Positions 6,466 to 14,173 of a stretch of DNA of 43,717 nucleotides are shown piece by piece (position 1 is the stretch's first letter; each line of letters begins with the position of its first letter). The stretch lies in IMG/VR virus record IMGVR_UViG_3300048586_000258, positions 1 to 43,717 of that record. The stretch is one strand, 5' to 3'. The stretch comes from a virus. A program made the position numbers and the translations under genes. The notes beneath the pieces were generated by a model. The model searched no databases and was not told the DNA's origin. It was given only the letters and a program-made list of their open reading frames with translations.

Positions 6466-8487
6466 TCACGCGAACTCGTCCATATCTTGTGGCCCGGAAG
6501 AAGACGGCGCAGGCGCTCCCTTGGCCGCTCGGTGGCGATCTTGTGGGAACATTTCGAGGCCCGGTAGTGACGAAAGCGGGATCTCGACGCCGCGCGATTT
6601 CACGCCAGCAAGGGTGCGGGGGACAGAGGCAACGACAGCGCCCTTCACCCGCTCGAGCGACTGCTTCCACGCGCCACCAGCCCATTGCGTGCCTTCGAAC
6701 AGGCGCAGCAGAGGGGCTGCCTTGGCGTTGCCCACGAACAGGTGCGGCTCGCTGTCCTTGTTGTGGACGATGCGAAGAAGCAAAGGCGCGAGCTTGGCAT
6801 TGGCGGCCTGCTTGCGCTGTTCCTGGCCGTGTCTGTCCGCCGCGAACTCGCTCAGCAGGTTCTCTGGCGCAGCTGGGGCGCCCGCCGCCACCTGCAGCCA
6901 TTGGGCTACAGTAAACTGTTCACCGCGGCGGAAGATGTCGACGTACTGGGACAGCAAGTGGACCAGGACTTCATCGGCATCGGTACCCAGCTCGGCCAGG
7001 TCGGCCCCGATGTAGCGCGCGATCTTCTCGGCCCAGCCATTGAGCTCGTCAGGCAGCGGCATCGCCTCGGCCGTCATCATCTGCGCCATGGCCAGGGTGG
7101 TCGCCCAGTTGTCGGCGTTGCGACCAGCAATACCTTGCTCGGCGAAGGCTTCCCGCCATAGCTCGAGGCGCTGCGTCCAGGTCGGCCATCTGTCGATCAG
7201 CTGGCGCTTGATGATCGCACCACGCTCGCGCCATCTGTCTGCCCTCATGGCTGGGGGCTTAGCCCCTTCCGGAAAGGGTTGCAGGGTTAGGGTGATGATC
7301 CGCTGCAGGTCCTGGCTTTTGAGGATCCCAGGGATCAGCACGGATGAAAACAGGAAGGTCGATCGCAGCTGGCCGCTCGATCCCTTCTGGTCGCTCGATC
7401 CGCGAACCCACCGGCCACCAGATGACGCGACCCGGGCTGTCTCGATGATCGAGCGTTCCTTAGCACTTCCCGTGTCGCCGGGCTCGAGCTCGTCCAGGGC
7501 GATCGGCAAGGTCGACTGGCCCATGAGCGAGGCAATCCCCCGTGCGGTGGCGTCAGGGCTCTGGATGAGCCCCTTGTCGCCCCCGTGCAGCATGTTCATC
7601 AGGCGCTGCAGGGCGCTCTTGCCGGTGCCGGGGCCTCCGGTGAGCCAGTAGGCGGGACGCCAGTCCAGCGCCCCGCCGAAAGCCTGGACGCCCATCATGC
7701 CGAGCGCGATCGTGGCGTCGATCTCAGGGCGCTGCCATTGCCATGTGCCGAGGAGCTCGAGGAGCTCTGGTACCGGGTCTGCGTGCTTCCCAGACGACGC
7801 CGGGTGCGGGATCGGCGGATAGGCCGGGTAGATCTTGTTCTGGTGCGTCGTGGGCTTCTGCGTCTCGCCATTCATGATGAGCGCGTCGCCGGTGTGATAG
7901 ATCAGGTTGCCGTCGTCATCGGTCCAGGCGCCCACGCCGCGAACCGAGCCTTCCGGATCGAAAAGCCCTCGCTCGCTGCACGCCTGAAACATAGCGCTGG
8001 CAGCGAGCTGGTGGTTGAAGTGCTCGGGCTTGATCTTTAGGTCACCCGTCTTGCGGTCCAGCGAGACGGCCGGGAAGTTGTGGTAAAGTTTCGGCAGCAT
8101 GTGACCGAACAGTGCCATGATCGCCTGAGCGTCATGCTTGCCGACGGGACGCATCTGACCGTGAACGTCGAGGTAGTAGTAGGTGCCGCCGTTCACACCC
8201 AACGGGACAACCGGGCAATCTTCCCATATCAGGCCCCGCGGCCTTGCGGGCTTTCGCCCCTTGGGCGGTTTTGCGGCCGGGGACGTGTCGGGTGGGTCCA
8301 GTCCATCGCCTGGTCGTGCCTCCGGCTGCGCCTCGATTGGCAGAGCCTCGATCGGCTTGGGGACAGGTACCCTGCGTGGCTTTGGGGCTCTAGCTGCCGG
8401 CGCTGGTTTGTGTGCGGGCTTTCCACCCAACGGGGCAGGGGGCGCCGCCGGATTTGACAGCCAGTCGTCGTTGTTGGCCTCGGTCAT
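6466..8487 (-). CDS. AAA+ / D5-like replicative helicase
   Basis: A 673-residue protein from ATG 8487, which overlaps the stop of the previous gene (ATGA). After a long Pro/Ala/Lys-rich disordered N-terminus (about 1-95) comes a region with GGTYYYLDVHGQMRPVG, then a P-loop ATPase: Walker A GGPGTGKS near residues 281-288 and Walker B IALDELE near 325-331. A C-terminal helical region may bind DNA. The arrangement matches phage helicases encoded beside Toprim primases, which unwind DNA for the host polymerase; no phage DNA polymerase is seen in the window. The C-terminus (about the last 25 residues) is again Pro/Ser-rich. Directly downstream is the repeat region, a plausible loading site. Confidence 0.8.
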   Translation of the reverse strand: MTEANNDDWLSNPAAPPAPLGGKPAHKPAPAARAPKPRRVPVPKPIEALPIEAQPEARPGDGLDPPDTSPAAKPPKGRKPARPRGLIWEDCPVVPLGVNGGTYYYLDVHGQMRPVGKHDAQAIMALFGHMLPKLYHNFPAVSLDRKTGDLKIKPEHFNHQLAASAMFQACSERGLFDPEGSVRGVGAWTDDDGNLIYHTGDALIMNGETQKPTTHQNKIYPAYPPIPHPASSGKHADPVPELLELLGTWQWQRPEIDATIALGMMGVQAFGGALDWRPAYWLTGGPGTGKSALQRLMNMLHGGDKGLIQSPDATARGIASLMGQSTLPIALDELEPGDTGSAKERSIIETARVASSGGRWVRGSSDQKGSSGQLRSTFLFSSVLIPGILKSQDLQRIITLTLQPFPEGAKPPAMRADRWRERGAIIKRQLIDRWPTWTQRLELWREAFAEQGIAGRNADNWATTLAMAQMMTAEAMPLPDELNGWAEKIARYIGADLAELGTDADEVLVHLLSQYVDIFRRGEQFTVAQWLQVAAGAPAAPENLLSEFAADRHGQEQRKQAANAKLAPLLLRIVHNKDSEPHLFVGNAKAAPLLRLFEGTQWAGGAWKQSLERVKGAVVASVPRTLAGVKSRGVEIPLSSLPGLEMFPQDRHRAAKGAPAPSSSGPQDMDEFA

Positions 8488-8780
8488 TGCGCTGGCCCCA
8501 CCAAGCTGACGCGCTGCTCCCAGGCTTTCCCACTGTCTTCGTTTGCGATTGCAAGTGCGGCGCAGCAGGTCGGACAAATGCGAAAGGTGACGACCACGCC
8601 TTCATAGGTTTCTGTCCTTGCCCGGTGGCGTGTCTTGGCATGGATGTCGCCTGCGCAAATGATGCAGCCCTTCTCGTGGTCCTTGGCAGCAACGACGAAA
8701 CGGTCGGAAAAAACGCGAACGTCGCAGTCGCGATCGACCCAAGGCTCTTGTGCCAGGCACTTTGCTTCATCGAACGTCAT
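8484..8780 (-). CDS. Small Cys-rich protein between primase and helicase, 98 aa
   Basis: A 98-residue protein with two cysteine pairs, CIIC (about residue 39-42) and CPTC(C) (about 69-73), with His residues between, consistent with one zinc-binding knuckle. No known family recognised. ATG 8780 overlaps the primase stop and its own stop overlaps the helicase start, so the three are translationally coupled. A role as accessory factor of the primase-helicase is inferred only from this place. The longer open frame upstream is a shadow of the primase gene. Confidence 0.72.
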   Translation of the reverse strand: MTFDEAKCLAQEPWVDRDCDVRVFSDRFVVAAKDHEKGCIICAGDIHAKTRHRARTETYEGVVVTFRICPTCCAALAIANEDSGKAWEQRVSLVGPAQ

Positions 8781-9922
8781 GCTGCCCCCTGCTCGTTGAT
8801 TGCGCGCTTGAGCGCGTCGTTCAGATCCTCGCCCGGGATCTCGCTGCGCCAGACGCGCACCAGGCGGCCGGCCTTGGCATGGGCCTGCACGGCCGCCTCG
8901 AAGGCGTCCTTGGCTTGCTGGTGCTCGTCGTTGTCGCACAGGAGCACGACTTCAGAGACGTTCCGGGGCAGCTCCACCCTGCCCATGTTGGTCAGGCTGT
9001 AGGCCGCCAGGACGCGCTCCGATGGCCACAAAAGCATGGCCGAAAGGCATGTCTCGATCCCTTCGCCGATGATGACACGAGTACCAGGCGCGCATTGGGC
9101 AAGCGGCACGCCCTTGCCTCCCTTTGGTCCAATGCCAGACGACAGGCGGATCGAGGCGCCCTGGATCGAGCCGAGCACCTTCTTGTCGTCGGGCAGGTTG
9201 GCTTTGGTCCAGCCGCGATCGCCCAGGTGGAGATATGTCCGATGGCAGGCGACGATCTGGCCGCGGCCGTTCACCATCGCGGCAACCATGCCTGGCAGCT
9301 TGCTACGGGTCGTCGTGACCTCGCCGGTCTCTGGATCCGTGTCTTCGCGGTAGTAGCCAAGCGCGGCATGGTATCGAAGCGCACCAGGTGGGTGCGGCAA
9401 GTCCGATAGGTCTATGCCGCGCCCGGCCAGATAGTACTGCACCGGCGTGCCGAACAGATCCTCGCGGCCCGATAGGTAAAGCGCCTCCGCGTGCTTCTGG
9501 CGCTTGATCGCCTCGGCCGCGGCGGCTTCTTCTGCAGCCTTGCGCTGCACTTTGGCGCGCTCGATCGCCTTCGCCCTGGCGATGCGGATCTCAGGTGTTT
9601 CCGTTTCGAGGCCCAGGAATGCCCGCGCCTCACGGAATGCGGCCGTGTTGTCGGAAAGGCCGAGCGACATGCGGATCAGGTCGATCACGTCGCCCCGATC
9701 GCCGGTCGCATAGTCGTTCCATCGTCCGATCTTCGGCCCTGAAAGATGAACGCAGAAGGATCCGACCGAGCGATCGGCCCGGCCGGGGTTCAGCGTGAAG
9801 TACAGACCCTTGTCGATGTAGCTGCCCGACGCGCGCGGCGCGTAGTGATCGACCACTTGGTCGATGCGCGCGTGCAGCATGTCCTTGATCTCGTCAATGC
9901 TGTAGGTCTGCCGGGCGGACAT
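8777..9922 (-). CDS. Toprim-domain DNA primase
   Basis: A 381-residue protein. The N-terminal about 100 residues have the CHC2/DUF7146-like pattern ending RWNDYATGDRGDVIDLI. The middle is a charged Ala/Lys/Glu helix. The C-terminal Toprim domain starts near residue 280, with the catalytic Glu in IIGEGIETCLSAM (E287) and the acidic LLCDNDEH (about 327-334). It would make RNA primers for replication, with the helicase encoded two genes downstream. The classical Cys/His zinc ligands of CHC2 primases are not apparent. ATG 9922 lies two bases after the previous stop. Confidence 0.87.
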   Translation of the reverse strand: MSARQTYSIDEIKDMLHARIDQVVDHYAPRASGSYIDKGLYFTLNPGRADRSVGSFCVHLSGPKIGRWNDYATGDRGDVIDLIRMSLGLSDNTAAFREARAFLGLETETPEIRIARAKAIERAKVQRKAAEEAAAAEAIKRQKHAEALYLSGREDLFGTPVQYYLAGRGIDLSDLPHPPGALRYHAALGYYREDTDPETGEVTTTRSKLPGMVAAMVNGRGQIVACHRTYLHLGDRGWTKANLPDDKKVLGSIQGASIRLSSGIGPKGGKGVPLAQCAPGTRVIIGEGIETCLSAMLLWPSERVLAAYSLTNMGRVELPRNVSEVVLLCDNDEHQQAKDAFEAAVQAHAKAGRLVRVWRSEIPGEDLNDALKRAINEQGAA

Positions 9923-9924
9923 GG

Positions 9925-11043
9925 TCAGGCGGCCGCCTGCGCCGAAAGCATCCGCTCGAGGGCGGCGAGGACATAGTCACGCTTGAATGTGCGCGCTCTG
10001 GTCAGCACGTTGAACCGAGGCTTTATCTCTGCGAGCGGCACGCTCAGCTCGAGGGCGATCTCGTGATCAGGCCACCCGGCTATCGCAAAGTGCAGAAGGT
10101 CGCGATCACGCTGCAGCGTCCAGACTTTGTCGCGCTTCACTTGGCTGACGTGGGTTTCGAGCTCGGTGAGGCCATGAAGGTTCAGGGGTGAACCGGTGCC
10201 CGCCACCACCGGTTCGGACGCGGCTTGCGGCAGGGCTTGGGCACCCTTCGCGTCCTCGGGGCCTTCGTTCACGGTTTCGGTGCGCACCGGATCCGTGACG
10301 GGCGGGCCCGCTGGTATTGCTATCATGTTCTCGACGTTGTTGCCTGCTTTCCGCTCGGCCAGGCGCGCCATGATCCGGCCTTTCAAGCCAGCCTTCGCGC
10401 GAAACTGAGTGCCCTGAACCGGGCGCTGCAGCACGCCGGCCGCGATCTCAGCCGCGGCATTGAGGGACAGCCCGGCGTGGAACATCTGCCAGGCGCAGGT
10501 TTCGATCAGAAGGGTATCCTCCTCGGCGCTCCAAACGCCCTGCGCCAGCGGCGCGGGATCTAGGGTCACCGGGGCGGCGCATTCCCTCGCCGCCCCGGTG
10601 CCTTCCCCGGCGGGTTCTGGCGATGCCTCTGACACATCGCGCTCGGGCTCGGGCTGTTCCGGCTCGGCCGCGGCCGGGGAAGGGGATTGCGCGACCAACC
10701 CGGCGGCGCGCGCGTATTTGTCGGGATCCTGGTCGAAGCTCGGTCCGGTCCATGCCTCGATGGGATGGCCGTCGATATGCTTCAACGTCGAGGGCGAAAG
10801 CGTTACTGCGCTATCAAACATGTTTTCTTCGACGGGCTCAGGCGGATCGGCCTCGAGGCCGGGCATGGTCCAGCCGGTGTGAATGACGATGTCGCAGCCA
10901 GGGGTGCAGTCGAACGTCGGGTCGAGGCCGGCCCTGGTCAGGATCTCCCCTGCCTCGGAAACGCAACGCAGCATCGCTGCGAGGTATTTCAGACCGTTGA
11001 GCTTAAGATTGTCCAAGTTCATCGTTGGTTCGGATCGGGTCAC
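9925..11043 (-). CDS. Myb/SANT-like DNA-binding protein with Pro/Glu-rich linkers
   Basis: A 372-residue protein if begun at GTG 11043, which overlaps the previous stop as GTGA and has GAGGAG upstream; ATG 11022 is an alternative without a good Shine-Dalgarno. A SANT/Myb-type helix cluster starts at VWSAEEDTLLIETCAWQ, ending in KAGLKGRIMARLAERK. A second helical block near the C-terminus (VWTLQRDRDLLHFAIAGW, then a helix-turn-helix-like EIALELSVPLAEIKPRF) may be another such module. The linkers are rich in Pro, Glu and Ala and probably disordered. Two DNA-binding modules upstream of primase and helicase suggest an initiator or regulator; candidate targets are the 6.1-6.4 kb repeats, by inference. 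Confidence 0.6.
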   Translation of the reverse strand: MTRSEPTMNLDNLKLNGLKYLAAMLRCVSEAGEILTRAGLDPTFDCTPGCDIVIHTGWTMPGLEADPPEPVEENMFDSAVTLSPSTLKHIDGHPIEAWTGPSFDQDPDKYARAAGLVAQSPSPAAAEPEQPEPERDVSEASPEPAGEGTGAARECAAPVTLDPAPLAQGVWSAEEDTLLIETCAWQMFHAGLSLNAAAEIAAGVLQRPVQGTQFRAKAGLKGRIMARLAERKAGNNVENMIAIPAGPPVTDPVRTETVNEGPEDAKGAQALPQAASEPVVAGTGSPLNLHGLTELETHVSQVKRDKVWTLQRDRDLLHFAIAGWPDHEIALELSVPLAEIKPRFNVLTRARTFKRDYVLAALERMLSAQAAA

Positions 11044-11402
11044 GCGGCGCTCTCCTCGGATGCGGGGGAATGGGATGCGCGCCAGGCGTCGATCGCCATG
11101 CTGGCCCGCCAGAACAGAAACTCGTGCATCGCCCCGCTGGCGGTCAGCATCGCCTGGCACCAGGCCACGCTGCCGCCTTTCTGGTTGCGTCGTGCGGCGG
11201 CGTTGAGCGCCTCGCCGGCGGCCTCAGAGAGGGCCACCATGGGCGTGATGCTGCGATTGATGTGGGGCAGGAGCTCGACCAGCGCCTCGAGCGCCAGCTC
11301 GGTGCGGCTGTCCTCGATCCGCTGCGTCGCGAGGAAGCCCACCAGGTTCGCGAGCGACTGATCGGCCAGGGACAGACGCGGGCCAGACTGGGCGGGGCTC
11401 AT
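11040..11402 (-). CDS. Hypothetical helical protein, 120 aa
   Basis: Not recognised. Mostly alpha-helical and Ala/Leu-rich, with LVGFLATQRIEDSRTELALE and a later AMHEFLFWRASMAIDAW. It has no motif that gives function and no clear membrane segment. It starts at ATG 11402 (ATGA overlap with the small membrane gene before it) and its stop overlaps the GTG of the Myb-like gene, so it belongs to the early leftward operon. Confidence 0.7.
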   Translation of the reverse strand: MSPAQSGPRLSLADQSLANLVGFLATQRIEDSRTELALEALVELLPHINRSITPMVALSEAAGEALNAAARRNQKGGSVAWCQAMLTASGAMHEFLFWRASMAIDAWRASHSPASEESAA

Positions 11403-11563
11403 GTGAGCACCGCCACGATCAGCGCGATCGCGCCAAGGACCAGCATTATCACAAAGCAGGTGACCAGGATCACGACCACGCCCAGGCTGATCGCATCCTC
11501 GTCCAGCCAGTCGAAGGGCGCGGGTTCGTCGCCCTTGTCGTTCTCGATCGGCTCCCGGGTCAT
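11399..11563 (-). CDS. Small membrane protein, 54 aa
   Basis: A 54-residue protein whose first 24 residues are acidic and polar. The rest is one long hydrophobic segment (SLGVVVILVTCFVIMLVLGA and on), so it is a single-pass inner-membrane protein with the N-terminus probably in the cytoplasm. The start ATG 11563 overlaps the stop of the gene before it. The longer open frame here is a shadow. Function unknown; early expression from the Cro side makes a host-takeover or exclusion role possible. Confidence 0.68.
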   Translation of the reverse strand: MTREPIENDKGDEPAPFDWLDEDAISLGVVVILVTCFVIMLVLGAIALIVAVLT

Positions 11564-11880
11564 TGGAACAGCCCCTGCAGGTAGGCGCCTAGGAGCGTGC
11601 CGGCAGGATGAAGGGCGTTGTAGGCAGCGCTGCCCAGCATGAAAGTCAAGCCGATCGCCATAAGCCGGGTCGGTTCGCGCTCGACCTCGATCATCATCAC
11701 GCGCGGCTCGGGCGCTGGTGCGGCGCCCTGCTCGATCCGGCGGGCGATAATGAGCGCGACCCGCACTGGCATGTTGTGAATGCAAACGAACGGCTGGGAT
11801 GCCGCTACGGTGCGAATGTGACGGGGCAGCTCGTTTGCCGTCTCGACATCGCGGCGGGCAAGATCGTCGGTTTCAGCCAT
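11560..11880 (-). CDS. Hypothetical protein with C-terminal membrane segment, 106 aa
   Basis: A 106-residue protein. The N-terminal 70 residues are soluble (HNMPVRVALIIARRIEQG, then acidic VEREPTR), and the end MAIGLTFMLGSAAYNALHPA could be one membrane helix. Not recognised. ATG 11880 lies inside the end of the gene before it (8-base overlap) and its own stop overlaps the 54-residue membrane protein start. Confidence 0.66.
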   Translation of the reverse strand: MAETDDLARRDVETANELPRHIRTVAASQPFVCIHNMPVRVALIIARRIEQGAAPAPEPRVMMIEVEREPTRLMAIGLTFMLGSAAYNALHPAGTLLGAYLQGLFQ

Positions 11881-12163
11881 GAATGTCCCTCCGGTTCAGG
11901 TCAGGCGGTTCCGGCAGCAAGGCCACCTGCGTTGCCCGGAACAGCGCATCTGCCAGCTGCAGAAGCTCGTCGGGCTGGCGGCGGTGGATCTCGTACTGCG
12001 TCGCGAAATCGAACACGGCCGCGCGAAAGGGCTGATCTTCCTCGAGGAGCTCCTCGGCCTGGCTGCGCAGCTGCTCGACGTCGAGCGGCGTGAGCGATCC
12101 GACCTTGGCCTTCATGGCCACGGCAACGGCGCTAGAGGCGACAGGGCGGATCCCGGCTCTCAT
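11873..12163 (-). CDS. Hypothetical protein, 96 aa
   Basis: A 96-residue protein with a charged, helical core (LDVEQLRSQAEELLEEDQPF, then AVFDFATQYEIHRRQPDELL). ATG 12163 is chosen because it overlaps the stop of the gene before it (ATGA), the pattern seen throughout this operon. A start 16 codons later (MKAKVGSL) is possible and gives a more regular N-terminus. No Shine-Dalgarno is visible for either. Not recognised. Confidence 0.6.
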   Translation of the reverse strand: MRAGIRPVASSAVAVAMKAKVGSLTPLDVEQLRSQAEELLEEDQPFRAAVFDFATQYEIHRRQPDELLQLADALFRATQVALLPEPPDLNRRDIHG

Positions 12164-12387
12164 GGCCAGCTCGCGATGACATGCGGCCGGGCTGCAGCGC
12201 ACGGCGCTGTCTGCTCAGCCCGGCCGCACCGGCCCCGACGGCTTGCAACGCCAGGGCGCACCGACGGGAGCCTACTCCGCCGGTATGGGAAAAGAGCGGC
12301 GGCCGCGTCTTGAACCGCGACCGCCACCAGGTGCGCACCCCCGAGGCAAGCCAGAGCAGAGGCATGAGAGGGTGCGGGGAACGTCAT
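12160..12387 (-). CDS. Possible small protein, 75 aa (coupled between two genes)
   Basis: The frame starts at ATG 12387, overlapping the Cro-like stop (ATGA), and ends overlapping the start of the next gene (ATGA), which argues for a real gene. The product is Arg/Ala-rich (SRLPSVRPGVASRRGRCGR) with a hydrophobic stretch near residues 10-33 (ALACLGGAHLVAVAVQDAAA). Its composition is close to that of a chance frame in GC-rich DNA. If not coding, this is a 180-base spacer inside the operon. Confidence 0.42.
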   Translation of the reverse strand: MTFPAPSHASALACLGGAHLVAVAVQDAAAALFPYRRSRLPSVRPGVASRRGRCGRAEQTAPCAAARPHVIASWP

Positions 12388-12671
12388 TCGGCTGCGACCT
12401 GATGGCTGCGCGCCTCGAGGAGGGCGTCGATCTCGGCCGCGGGCGCGCCCCAGATCATATGCTCGGCCGTGAGGGGGATGCCTCGGGCGGCTGCGTGGGC
12501 AAGCACCAAACGGATCAGTTTAGGGGAAGGGAAGTCGCCCGCATCACGAGCGGACGAAGGATGGCGCCAGTTATAGGCTGCCTTTGAGGCGTAACAGCAG
12601 ATGACCGAAAGCTTCTCAAGCGGGCCAATCAACCGTTCGCATACTTCCAATGGGGTGAGGTTCTGCTTCAT
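12384..12671 (-). CDS. Cro-like transcription regulator (YdaS-type HTH)
   Basis: A 95-residue protein with the look of YdaS/Cro-type helix-turn-helix proteins: PLEVCERLIGPLEKLSVICC, an invariant-type Trp in YNWRHPSS, then a Pro-Ser helix PKLIRLVLAHAAARGIPLTAE. Such proteins are the first gene of the lytic operon in many proteobacterial prophages and repress the CI promoter. Divergent from the CI-like repressor across a 95-base region with palindromes. ATG 12671 sits two bases from the CGCTACATGTAGCG palindrome, which may be its own operator. The second candidate start upstream lacks support. Confidence 0.72.
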   Translation of the reverse strand: MKQNLTPLEVCERLIGPLEKLSVICCYASKAAYNWRHPSSARDAGDFPSPKLIRLVLAHAAARGIPLTAEHMIWGAPAAEIDALLEARSHQVAAE

Positions 12672-12673
12672 GA

Positions 12674-12687
12674 CGCTACATGTAGCG
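12674..12687. promoter_or_regulatory. Perfect 14-bp palindrome, candidate operator
   Basis: CGCTACATGTAGCG is a perfect palindrome lying immediately upstream of the Cro-like start, where the leftward early transcript begins. Its sequence is unrelated to the CACAAA-type sites next to it, so it probably binds a different protein, for example the Cro-like protein itself. Confidence 0.55.
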
Positions 12688-12708
12688 GGAGGCGGGTCTG
12701 CGCCGCAA

Positions 12709-12742
12709 CACAAATTTTGTGAAAAACACCTTTGTAAAGGTG
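12709..12742. promoter_or_regulatory. Repressor operator candidates in the cro/cI intergenic region
   Basis: Two inverted repeats lie side by side: CACAAA-T-TTTGTG at 12709-12721 and CACCTTT-GT-AAAGGTG at 12727-12742. The first recurs almost unchanged (GACAAA-A-TTTGTG) at 13841-13853 before the rightward xis/int-side genes. On the minus strand a TTTACA hexamer lies within the second repeat and could be a -35 for the leftward promoter; I see no convincing -10. Confidence 0.6.
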
Positions 12743-12766
12743 CGGCTGAGTGCCGAGTTATGACCG

Positions 12767-13387
12767 ATGGATGAGAAGTGGTTCAAAGCACAGCAGAAAA
12801 AAGCGGGCGTCACTGCCGAAGATATCGCAAATGTGCTCGGTCGAGACCGCTCGGTCGTGTCTCGCATCTACACTGGACGGCAGCGGATGAGCTTGGAATG
12901 GGCAAAGGCGTTCGCTAAGGCGCTCGAGGTGCCCTTGGCCGAAGTTCTTGAGCATGCCGGTACGGCAGATGAAGAAACGGCTCGAACTCTTCGCCCTGGG
13001 TTTGCCGACAGTGATGCTGCAGTCTGGGCACCGCAGGCCGGAATGGGAGATGGACGGGAGATACGCGCAACCGCTGCAACGCTTGGTGGCGCGCGCGCCG
13101 GCATCGACATTTGGCGGGTCAAGTCTAGAGCGATGGCTCTTGGTGGCTACCTTGAGGGCGACTTCTTCCTTGTAGACACCAATCAATCGGAACGGCCGCA
13201 GCCCGGCGATGTAGTACTCGCGCAGCTCTACAACAACAGTTCCGGTACGGCCTCAACGGTGCTTCGGCGATTTCAGCCACCTGTCTTGGTTGCCTCAAGC
13301 GTAGATCCGGACGACATGCGGGTTCATGTCGTCGATGGCGTGAATGTCGTTATAAAAGGCAGGGTTATAGCCAGCTGGCGCATGTAG
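12767..13387 (+). CDS. CI-like repressor with S24-type domain lacking the Ser-Lys dyad
   Basis: A 206-residue protein. Residues 10-60 are an XRE helix-turn-helix (AGVTAEDIANVLGRDRSVVS, then WAKAFAKALEVPL). The C-terminal 90 residues follow the LexA/CI fold: WRVKSRAMALGGYLEGDFFL, GDVVLAQLY, TVLRRF, and a final VIKGRVIASW. In self-cleaving relatives SM and a K in the later strand are the catalytic pair; here the Ser position is Ala122 and the Lys position Arg167. It would keep the lytic operon silent, binding the CACAAA-type sites. Without the dyad, RecA-stimulated self-cleavage seems unlikely, so induction may use another route. No clear Shine-Dalgarno; the transcript may have a very short leader. 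Confidence 0.82.
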   Translation: MDEKWFKAQQKKAGVTAEDIANVLGRDRSVVSRIYTGRQRMSLEWAKAFAKALEVPLAEVLEHAGTADEETARTLRPGFADSDAAVWAPQAGMGDGREIRATAATLGGARAGIDIWRVKSRAMALGGYLEGDFFLVDTNQSERPQPGDVVLAQLYNNSSGTASTVLRRFQPPVLVASSVDPDDMRVHVVDGVNVVIKGRVIASWRM

Positions 13388-13397
13388 GGAGGCACTC

Positions 13398-13841
13398 TTG
13401 ATCTTCGCATTCGTATTTGTGACGTTCCTGTACCTGAAAATCATGACCGAGTTCATGCTCGAAACTTCGATGACAATCACCGGCGCTTTACTGTCAGCGA
13501 TCGTCGCCGGTGCGCTTTGCTTTGCTGCGCAACTGGTTTCTGTGCCTGCGGTTGCTCGGTGGGTCGAGCGTGAGAGGGTGCTCCGCTCACGATCTCCGAA
13601 CATTCCTTTAGGATACCCATTTATTGCGACGGCCTTGCCCTACCTCGCCTCGCTCGTGCTGACGGTGGTGGCGACATACCTGATCGTCGTAGGGTTCTCG
13701 CCCGACGTGTTGCGGGCGCTACGGACTTATCGTTCGGATGACGACGTTTTCTGGTTCGTCGTCATGGTGGCGATACCGCCCTTCGTCAATTACGTGATCT
13801 GGAATGGCATCTACCGCGCAATGGCGCAGAACCAAATGTAG
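13398..13841 (+). CDS. Membrane protein beside the repressor (exclusion candidate)
   Basis: A 147-residue integral membrane protein. Hydrophobic segments are at about residues 1-15, 25-50 (ITGALLSAIVAGALCFAAQL), 75-100 (TALPYLASLVLTVVATYLIV) and 118-138 (VFWFVVMVAIPPFVNYVIW), with a basic loop between the second and third. The start is TTG 13398, five bases after a GGGAGG Shine-Dalgarno; an internal ATG (13443) is less well placed. It begins ten bases after the repressor stop, so both are likely on the same lysogen transcript. Genes at this position often encode superinfection-exclusion proteins. No family recognised; that role is inference. The last base of the gene adjoins the operator at 13841. 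Confidence 0.7.
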   Translation: MIFAFVFVTFLYLKIMTEFMLETSMTITGALLSAIVAGALCFAAQLVSVPAVARWVERERVLRSRSPNIPLGYPFIATALPYLASLVLTVVATYLIVVGFSPDVLRALRTYRSDDDVFWFVVMVAIPPFVNYVIWNGIYRAMAQNQM

Positions 13842-13901
13842 ACAAAATTTGTGATTTTCACAAATTTGGCGTTGACAGTCACAAGTCAGAACACCTAACT
13901 T
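13841..13901 (+). promoter_or_regulatory. Operator pair and promoter for the rightward xis/int operon
   Basis: GACAAA-A-TTTGTG (13841-13853) matches the cro-side operator. An overlapping larger inverted repeat runs AATTTGTG-ATTTT-CACAAATT (13846-13866). A perfect -35 TTGACA follows at 13872-13877, with a weak -10 TAACTT at 13896-13901 (18-base spacer); another TTTTGTG lies at 13900-13906. The operator lies upstream of the -35, so the repressor could act here either by looping or as an activator. Confidence 0.68.
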
Positions 13902-13933
13902 TTGTGCAGGCACTGCTTGCACAGGAGTTCACC

Positions 13934-14173
13934 ATGAGCCTCGCTTCTCTCACCGTCATTCCAGCTCGATCGCTTCCGATCGAGGACAAGACCCTTCACC
14001 ACCTTCGCAATATTGCGCACGACGCCCGGCGCGGTCAGACGACCGCGGCCGAGGCCGAGTTTCTGCTCGCGACCGCCGGCCCGCTCCTCGATGAGCTGAT
14101 CTCCTGGCGGAACCTGGCGGCCGGTATCATCCCGGCCGAGGCGATGATCGCCTACCTGCCGGGCCGCGGCTGA
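13934..14173 (+). CDS. Hypothetical protein, first gene of the xis/int operon, 79 aa
   Basis: A 79-residue soluble protein. ATG 13934 has AGGAG six bases before it and is the first gene after the TTGACA promoter. Charged and helical with LHHLRNIAHDARRGQTTAAE and a hydrophobic FLLATAGPLLDELISW. Not recognised. A longer frame starting at 13904 lacks a ribosome-binding site. Confidence 0.68.
   Translation: MSLASLTVIPARSLPIEDKTLHHLRNIAHDARRGQTTAAEAEFLLATAGPLLDELISWRNLAAGIIPAEAMIAYLPGRG

Noticed and set aside
12132-12365. 77-codon minus-strand alternative to the 75-aa gene
   Set aside because: No coupling to neighbours and no Shine-Dalgarno, whereas the 12160-12387 frame overlaps both neighbours by ATGA.
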